In this document: one piece after another, positions 58,975 to 64,000 of the stretch
Numbering within the stretch: position 1 is the first letter of the stretch
Layout: every line of letters begins with the position of its first letter
Assembly: GCA_039592335.1 (NCBI GenBank)
Contig: JBDHBX010000014.1
Span: 1-64,000, forward strand
Length of the DNA stretch: 64,000 nt
From: WVYX01 sp039592335
GTDB lineage: Bacteria > Gemmatimonadota > Gemmatimonadetes > Gemmatimonadales > GWC2-71-9
Reading direction: 5' to 3'
Program-made: the position numbers and the translations under genes
The notes under the pieces: model-generated
Database searches by the model: none
What the model saw: only the letters and a program-made list of their open reading frames with translations
Told to the model about the DNA's origin: nothing

Positions 58975-60336
58975 CTAGACGACTCCCAGGTCGAGCATCG
59001 CGTCGGCCACCTTCAGGAAGCCCGCGATGTTGGCACCGACCACGTAGTTCCCCTGCACGCCGAACCGGTCGGCCGTCTCGACGCACGCCTGGTGGATCGA
59101 CTTCATGATCAGGCGCAGCCGGTCGTCGACCTCCTCGCGGGTCCAGGAGTAGCGCATGCTATTCTGCGCCATCTCGAGACCGGACACCGCGACGCCGCCG
59201 GCGTTCGCCGCCTTGCCGAGACCGTAGAGGATGCCCTTCTCCAGGAACAGCTCGACGCCCTCGGGGACGGTGGGCATGTTGGCACCCTCGGAGACCACGT
59301 AGACGCCGTGCTTGAGCAGGTTCTTGGCGTCCTGGAGGTTGATCTCGTTTTCCGTGGCCGACGGAAAGGCGCACTCGGCCTTGTGATCCCACAGGGGATT
59401 GTGCCCCTTCTTGGGATCGGTCTTGGTGAACTTCGCACTCTTGAACTGCTCGGCGTACTCGTTGATCCGGCCGCGACGGACGTTCTTGAGGTCGATCACG
59501 AACGCCAGCTTCTCACGGGTGATCCCGTCGGGATCGTAGACGTAACCGGACGAGTCGGACAGCGTCACGGGCTTCCCGCCCAGGTCAAGCAGCTTCTCGC
59601 AGGTGTACTGGGCCACGTTGCCGCTGCCCGACACCAGACAGGTCTTGCCTTCGAGGGTCTCGCCACGGGCCGCCAGCATCTCCGCCGCGAAGTACACAGC
59701 GCCGTAGCCGGTGGCCTCGGGCCGGATCAGCGACCCACCCCAGTTGATCCCCTTGCCGGTGAGCACGCCGGTGAACTCGTTGCGGATCTTCTTGTACTGG
59801 CCGAACAGGAACCCGATCTCGCGGCCACCCACCCCGATATCCCCAGCGGGGATGTCAGTGTTCGGCCCGATGTGGCGCTGCAGCTCGGTCATGAAGCTCT
59901 GGCAGAACCGCATGACCTCCCCATCGCTCTTGCCCTTGGGGTCGAAGTCGGATCCGCCCTTGCCGCCCCCCATGGGGAGCGTCGTGAGCGCGTTCTTGAA
60001 AACCTGCTCGAACGCCAGGAACTTCAGGATGCCGAGGTTGACCGAGGGGTGAAAGCGCAAGCCGCCCTTGTAGGGGCCGATGGCGCTGTTCATCTCGATC
60101 CGGAAACCCCGGTTGATCTGAACGTCGCCCTGGTCGTTCACCCAGGGCACCCGGAACAGAATCACCCGCTCGGGCTCGATGATGCGCTCGAGGATGTTCG
60201 CCGCCCGGTACTCGGGGTGCCGATCGTACACCAGCTGCACCGACTCGGCGACTTCATGGACCGCCTGATGGAACTCGGCCTCCGCCGGGTTCTTTGCCTT
60301 GACGCTCGCCATCAATTGCGAGACGTAGTCACTCAT
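58975..60336 (-). CDS. gdhA: NADP-type glutamate dehydrogenase
   Basis: Hexameric-type enzyme of 453 residues making glutamate from 2-oxoglutarate and ammonia. Substrate site: GPYKGGLRFHPSVN and the catalytic Lys126 in PMGGGKGGSDFDP. The cofactor fold contains LVSGSGNVAQYTCEKL and the end has KAANAGGVAVSGLEMAQNS. Length and blocks match GdhA. GGAGGAG precedes ATG 60336. The 249-bp upstream gap (60337-60585) is AT-richer and must hold its promoter; I see no clear -35/-10 pair there. Confidence 0.95.
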   Translation of the reverse strand: MSDYVSQLMASVKAKNPAEAEFHQAVHEVAESVQLVYDRHPEYRAANILERIIEPERVILFRVPWVNDQGDVQINRGFRIEMNSAIGPYKGGLRFHPSVNLGILKFLAFEQVFKNALTTLPMGGGKGGSDFDPKGKSDGEVMRFCQSFMTELQRHIGPNTDIPAGDIGVGGREIGFLFGQYKKIRNEFTGVLTGKGINWGGSLIRPEATGYGAVYFAAEMLAARGETLEGKTCLVSGSGNVAQYTCEKLLDLGGKPVTLSDSSGYVYDPDGITREKLAFVIDLKNVRRGRINEYAEQFKSAKFTKTDPKKGHNPLWDHKAECAFPSATENEINLQDAKNLLKHGVYVVSEGANMPTVPEGVELFLEKGILYGLGKAANAGGVAVSGLEMAQNSMRYSWTREEVDDRLRLIMKSIHQACVETADRFGVQGNYVVGANIAGFLKVADAMLDLGVV

Positions 60337-60585
60337 GAGGATCTCCTCCCAACCCCTAAGGGAACGTTGTCAGCCCTCTCTCAGTCCTGCTTCCTCACGT
60401 ACGTCCCATCAAACCACACGTGCCACTCACCGACTCAGAGGTCGAACTGCCGGGAGGTCGCGTCCGCCTCGCACGGCGCCGGGGGCGGCCGGTCCTGACC
60501 GCTCACCGGTGCAGGTCCCAGGACAGCGCCTAAGATTACCCCGGCGAATGTGAGCCTAACGTGAAGCGGCACTTAAAGATCCCTT

Positions 60586-61236
60586 TCAGTCGGGGTCCCG
60601 TTGCCCCCCGTCCTCCACCGTCCGAACCAGCAACCCGGTCGTGCTCACCAGCACCTCGAAGCGGGCGCGCTCGTCCGCCAGCATGAAGGTGGCCGAGCCG
60701 TACTCGGCATCGACCAGCGGCCTGAACAGCGGCGGGAACCGGCGGCGCAGCTCGAACATGTCCACCGGCTTGTCGTGCCGCAGGCTGAACACCGTGCGAG
60801 GCTGCTCGAGCTCGTCCTCGATGCTGGTGTAGCGGCCCGCCACCCGGTCGAGCTCGTACCCAGTGTGGAGCCCCAGGATGTTCGCCAGAGGCTTCCACTT
60901 GAGGATGTGGGCGTCCACATAGAACTCGTCGCCCGCCAGGCTGAACGTGCGCTCGCTCCCATCGGGCAACGCGAAGGTGGCGTTGAAGGTCTGCTCTCCG
61001 GTGGGGCGGGTGCTGACCACCGCGACGACCTCCTCTCGGGTGAAGGCCCGGTACCCCTGGATCGCTACCGCCACCGTGGCGCTGAGCCCGGCGAGACTGA
61101 GCAGCAGGAAACCCAGCGTGAGGCTCGCCGCCGAGCCGAACAGTCGCCGCCGCTTGAGCGCGGCGAGGCCGGCCAGGAAGGACCCCACGGCCAGCACTGC
61201 GAGCGCTGCGGCAATGACCACCAGTGGACTGGGCAT
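60586..61236 (-). CDS. Membrane protein of unknown function
   Basis: Protein of 216 residues with two N-terminal hydrophobic helices (about 5-28 and 36-60), followed by a beta-rich domain (TFNATFALPDGSERTFSLAGDEFYVDAHILKW, read as consecutive blocks) and GYELDRVAGRYTSIEDE. The soluble part would lie outside the cytoplasm if both helices form a hairpin. No family recognised. It follows rmuC by 35 bp in the same direction. Confidence 0.75.
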   Translation of the reverse strand: MPSPLVVIAAALAVLAVGSFLAGLAALKRRRLFGSAASLTLGFLLLSLAGLSATVAVAIQGYRAFTREEVVAVVSTRPTGEQTFNATFALPDGSERTFSLAGDEFYVDAHILKWKPLANILGLHTGYELDRVAGRYTSIEDELEQPRTVFSLRHDKPVDMFELRRRFPPLFRPLVDAEYGSATFMLADERARFEVLVSTTGLLVRTVEDGGQRDPD

Positions 61237-61271
61237 GGGCGCAAACTAATGGGGTTGGGGGACGACCGTCA

Positions 61272-62300
61272 TCACCGACCAATCTTGTCGGGAGGGATAC
61301 CTCCCTCGGGCAGATCCGCACCGCTCACGTCCGTCAGGTTCCTGAGCTGCTCCTGCACTCGCGTGAGCTGCCGGCCCGACTCGTCGTACTGCTTGGCGGC
61401 GTGGTCCAGGTGGCGTCCCACGAGCTCGTATGCCCGCTGGAAGCGGGTGACCTGCTGCTGCAGCCCCCCGAGCGCTGCCAGGATCTCCTGGGCCCGCTGC
61501 TCGACCTCCAGCCCTCGCAGGCCATGCAGGATTGCCGCCAGATAGGCGTAGAACGTGTTGGGGGAAACCGGAATCACCCGGCGGTCCAGCGCGTAGGCCA
61601 CCAGGCCGTCGTCGTCCGTCGGGTCCGCGCCCTGCACGACGGCCTCGTAGTAGACGTTCTCCGCCGGGATGTACATCAGCGCGAAGTCGAACGTGCCTTC
61701 CTCGGGCCGGATGTACTTATCGGCGATCTCGTCCACCCGATCCCGCAAGGAGCGCCGGAACGCGCGGCGTTCCCGCTCTGCCTCCTCACCAGTCGCGGCA
61801 AGGGCCCGCTGGCACGCCTCCAGCGGGAATTTGGCATCGACGGGTACGAGCCGATCACCCACGTGGACCACCGCGTCGACCCGTTCCCCGGTTGAGAAGC
61901 CGAACTGCATCTGATACAGACCCGGCGGGAAGACCTGACGCAGCAGCTCCTCCAACCAGACCTCCCCCAGCGTGCCTCGCAGCTTCGGCACCTTGAGGAG
62001 ATCCTGGACCTCGGCGACCGAGCGCCCCACGGCCTCGAGGCGGGAGGTCGCCTCCGCTAGCTGGATCAACCGCTCCCGCACCTCACCGAGGGAACGCGCC
62101 TGCTCCGCACTTCCTTCGGCCAGCGCTCGCGGCACCTCCCCCTGGGCGCCGACCAGGGCGTCGAGACGTGTGCGCAGTTCCACGAACTGTTGCTGGAGCA
62201 GCGCGACCCCGCCACCGGCGGTGCCACGCCACAGCACCACCAGCAGCACGATCAACAGCACGATCACCACGCTCAGGAGCAACATGCTCAGGGTGTCCAA
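61272..62300 (-). CDS. rmuC: RmuC family DNA recombination protein
   Basis: Protein of 342 residues. An N-terminal membrane helix (LLLSVVIVLLIVLLVVLW) is followed by a coiled-coil and the RmuC nuclease-like domain: LRGTLGEVWLEELLRQVFPP, VDAVVHVGDRLVPVDAKFPLEAC, FALMYIPAENVYYEAV and VIPVSPNTFYAYLAAI. RmuC limits inversions and is related to restriction-type folds. I chose TTG 62300 because GGGAGG lies nine nt upstream; ATG 62285 is the alternative and begins right at the membrane helix. Confidence 0.88.
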   Translation of the reverse strand: MDTLSMLLLSVVIVLLIVLLVVLWRGTAGGGVALLQQQFVELRTRLDALVGAQGEVPRALAEGSAEQARSLGEVRERLIQLAEATSRLEAVGRSVAEVQDLLKVPKLRGTLGEVWLEELLRQVFPPGLYQMQFGFSTGERVDAVVHVGDRLVPVDAKFPLEACQRALAATGEEAERERRAFRRSLRDRVDEIADKYIRPEEGTFDFALMYIPAENVYYEAVVQGADPTDDDGLVAYALDRRVIPVSPNTFYAYLAAILHGLRGLEVEQRAQEILAALGGLQQQVTRFQRAYELVGRHLDHAAKQYDESGRQLTRVQEQLRNLTDVSGADLPEGGIPPDKIGR

Positions 62301-62436
62301 GATGCCCGGCCTCCCTGCCCAGAGTTTGCTGATCAGCAATGTACGACGGCCTGGCGCGAGAGGCACGAGCCCCTAGACAACCCCCGACCAAGGGCCTTTC
62401 CTTCGGGAACTCACGAACCATTCTCGGGAGGTTCCG

Positions 62437-64000
62437 ATGCGTCGGCCGGTCGTCGTCGTGCTCTGCGCCCTGTTTCTCGCCCCCGCTCCCCTCTCCGCCC
62501 AGCAGTCGATCCGCGACTACACGCGTGGCATGGAGAAGCACGACGGGTATTTCCCGCTCTACTGGGACGCCAACGGCGGACGGCTCCTGCTCGAGATTCC
62601 CCGACTGAACGAGGACTTCCTCTACCTCACGTCGCTGGCCACCGGATTGGGGGACACGCGGCTGGGGCTCGATCGGGGGTTGATCGGCGATGAGGGCATC
62701 GCCCGGTTCGAGCGGCATGGACCCAAGGTGTTGCTGGTGTTCAGCAACCCGCGCTTCCGTGCGGTGAATACCGACAATCCGGCGCTCACGCGCTCGGTCG
62801 AGGAGTCGTTCCCAACATCGACCGTGGCGGCCTTCGATGTGGTCGCCGAGGAGCGGGGGCGCGTGCTGGTGGATGCCACCTCGCACTTCGTCGCGGACCA
62901 CATGGCGGTGGCACGTCGGCTGGAGGCAGCCGACCAGGGCCGCTATTCGCTCGACCGCGACCGCAGCATCGTGTACCTGCCGCGCACCAAGGCCTTCCCG
63001 CAGAACACCGAGGTCGAGGTGTCCCTGACGTTCACCTCGTCGGACCCGAGCTTCCGGATCCGCTCGCACGCTCCCGACGGCCGCGCCCTCACCATGCGGC
63101 AGCACCACTCCCTGGTGCAGCTGCCGGACGCCGGCTTCACCCCGCGCGATGGCGACCCCCACATCGGCGTGTTCCTCACCTCCTTCTACGACTTCTCGCG
63201 CTCCCTCGACCAGCGCTACGAGAGCGGGTACGTCGTGCGGCACCGGCTGCAGAAGCGGGACCCGCGCGCACCGATGTCGGACCCGGTAGAGCCGATCGTC
63301 TACTACCTGGACCGCGGCATTCCCGAGCCGTACCACAGTGCCTTCCACGAGGGAGCGAGCTGGTGGAACAGCGTGTTCGAGGCGGCGGGCTTCGTGAGCG
63401 CATTCCGGGTCGAGGACATGCCCGACGACATGGACCCGATGGATGCCCGCTACAACGTGATCCAGTGGGTCCATCGCTCGAGCCCCGGATTCTCGATCGG
63501 CCCCTCGTACGTGGACCCGCGTACGGGGGAGATCATCAAGGCCGCCGTACGGATGGACTCGTATCGCTCGCTCACCGACTTCAACATCTACGCGGGCGCG
63601 GTGCCCGAGGGAGATCCCGGCAACCCCGCGCTCGACGGATGGCTCGCGTCGCTCGATTCTATGGTCACCGGCGAGGAGTTCGCCATGGCGCGGCGCCGGC
63701 AGCACGCGGCCCACGAAGTGGGGCACACGCTGGGTCTGGCACACAACTTCATCGCCGCGAGCTACGGGCGGGCCTCGGTCATGGACTATCCCGGGCCGCT
63801 GATCCGCCTGGTGGACGGTCGCATCGACCTCTCCGACGCGTACCGCGAGGGACCCGGCGCGTACGACTCGATCGCCATCCGCTACGCATACACGCAGTTC
63901 GCCGATCCCGCGTCGGAGGCCGAGGGCCTCCAGGCCATCGTGCGCGAGGCGATCGACAACGGGATCAAGTTCAATACCGGTCCCGACAACGCAATCTGGA
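62437..64000 (+). CDS. Secreted zinc metalloprotease (DUF4953-like), C-terminus cut by window
   Basis: Exported protease, 521 residues seen. A signal peptide (about 1-21, ending LSAQ) precedes a beta-rich N-terminal region (GYFPLYWDANGGRLLLEIP, LGLDRGLIGDEGIARF). The catalytic motif HEVGHTLGLAH fits HExxHxxGxxH, and SVMDYP is the Met-turn, so it is metzincin-like. It likely degrades proteins outside the cytoplasm. GGGAGG precedes ATG 62437. Confidence 0.9.
   Translation, partial: MRRPVVVVLCALFLAPAPLSAQQSIRDYTRGMEKHDGYFPLYWDANGGRLLLEIPRLNEDFLYLTSLATGLGDTRLGLDRGLIGDEGIARFERHGPKVLLVFSNPRFRAVNTDNPALTRSVEESFPTSTVAAFDVVAEERGRVLVDATSHFVADHMAVARRLEAADQGRYSLDRDRSIVYLPRTKAFPQNTEVEVSLTFTSSDPSFRIRSHAPDGRALTMRQHHSLVQLPDAGFTPRDGDPHIGVFLTSFYDFSRSLDQRYESGYVVRHRLQKRDPRAPMSDPVEPIVYYLDRGIPEPYHSAFHEGASWWNSVFEAAGFVSAFRVEDMPDDMDPMDARYNVIQWVHRSSPGFSIGPSYVDPRTGEIIKAAVRMDSYRSLTDFNIYAGAVPEGDPGNPALDGWLASLDSMVTGEEFAMARRRQHAAHEVGHTLGLAHNFIAASYGRASVMDYPGPLIRLVDGRIDLSDAYREGPGAYDSIAIRYAYTQFADPASEAEGLQAIVREAIDNGIKFNTGPDNAIW

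Noticed and set aside
1..64000. tRNA, rRNA or riboswitch genes
   Set aside because: I looked for T-loop-like GGTTCGA contexts and found only coding or promoter sequence; no fold could be supported by eye.

Overview
The window is GC-rich bacterial DNA that is almost fully coding. Several gene types point to Gemmatimonadota: PknB-type Ser/Thr kinases with membrane segments and TPR tails, a DUF4139 protein, a DUF2911 protein, an S9 peptidase, a GMC alcohol oxidase, and a zinc metalloprotease with a signal peptide. That placement is inferred from gene content only. I found no rRNA, tRNA, CRISPR array, insertion sequence, integrase or phage gene.

Layout. 1-4649 (minus): two tandem paralogous receptor-type Ser/Thr kinases, the first cut by the window edge. 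4787-8337: cardiolipin synthase, a small outer-membrane barrel protein, and a secreted protein built from 29-residue RIHGVS repeats. 8419-15253 (minus): DUF819 transporter-like protein, DUF4139 protein, secreted S9 peptidase and long-chain alcohol oxidase. 15347-21180: a RecB-like/RNase H nuclease, two DUF3006-like small proteins, a third kinase and a DUF2911 protein.

21214-36638 is the most unusual part: fifteen minus-strand genes with gaps of at most 97 bp and several overlaps. In transcription order they are: cyclic 2,3-diphosphoglycerate synthetase-like, PPi-type phosphofructokinase, HD-like protein, MmgE/PrpD, one-chain homoaconitase-like enzyme, isocitrate/isopropylmalate dehydrogenase family enzyme, fused citrate lyase gamma-beta (CitD-CitE), citrate lyase alpha (CitF), zinc ribbon, archaeal-type HMG-CoA synthase, thiolase, DUF35 protein, ribbon-helix-helix protein, SagB-type nitroreductase and a di-haem cytochrome c peroxidase. 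Dehydrogenase, aconitase and lyase together can split a tricarboxylic or alkylmalate acid into acetate and a 2-oxo acid, or run the other way. Thiolase, DUF35 and HMG-CoA synthase match the archaeal channelling complex that makes HMG-CoA from acetyl-CoA. The true substrate is open, because the dehydrogenase has a hydrophobic residue where isocitrate dehydrogenase has Asn115.

36815-41380: a TPR protein, a lipoprotein, a sigma-54 activator with a degenerate receiver, and an HD-GYP protein; the last two diverge from a region with a perfect 11-bp inverted repeat. 41390-46586 (plus): a permuted ADP-forming acyl-CoA synthetase followed by a two-chain 2-oxoacid:ferredoxin oxidoreductase, a classic pair for energy conservation from 2-oxo acids. 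46576-54079: zinc alcohol dehydrogenase, an alanine dehydrogenase-like protein lacking the usual active-site lysine, a CoA-transferase, L-threonine dehydrogenase, DsbD and a secreted thiol redoxin. 54076-55875: queF diverging from queC-queE. 55861-64000: a double-receiver/PPDK-like protein, glutamate dehydrogenase, a membrane protein, RmuC, and a metzincin-like protease cut by the window end.

Starts were chosen from Shine-Dalgarno sequences, signal peptides and family alignment from memory. Family names come from motif recognition, not database searches.
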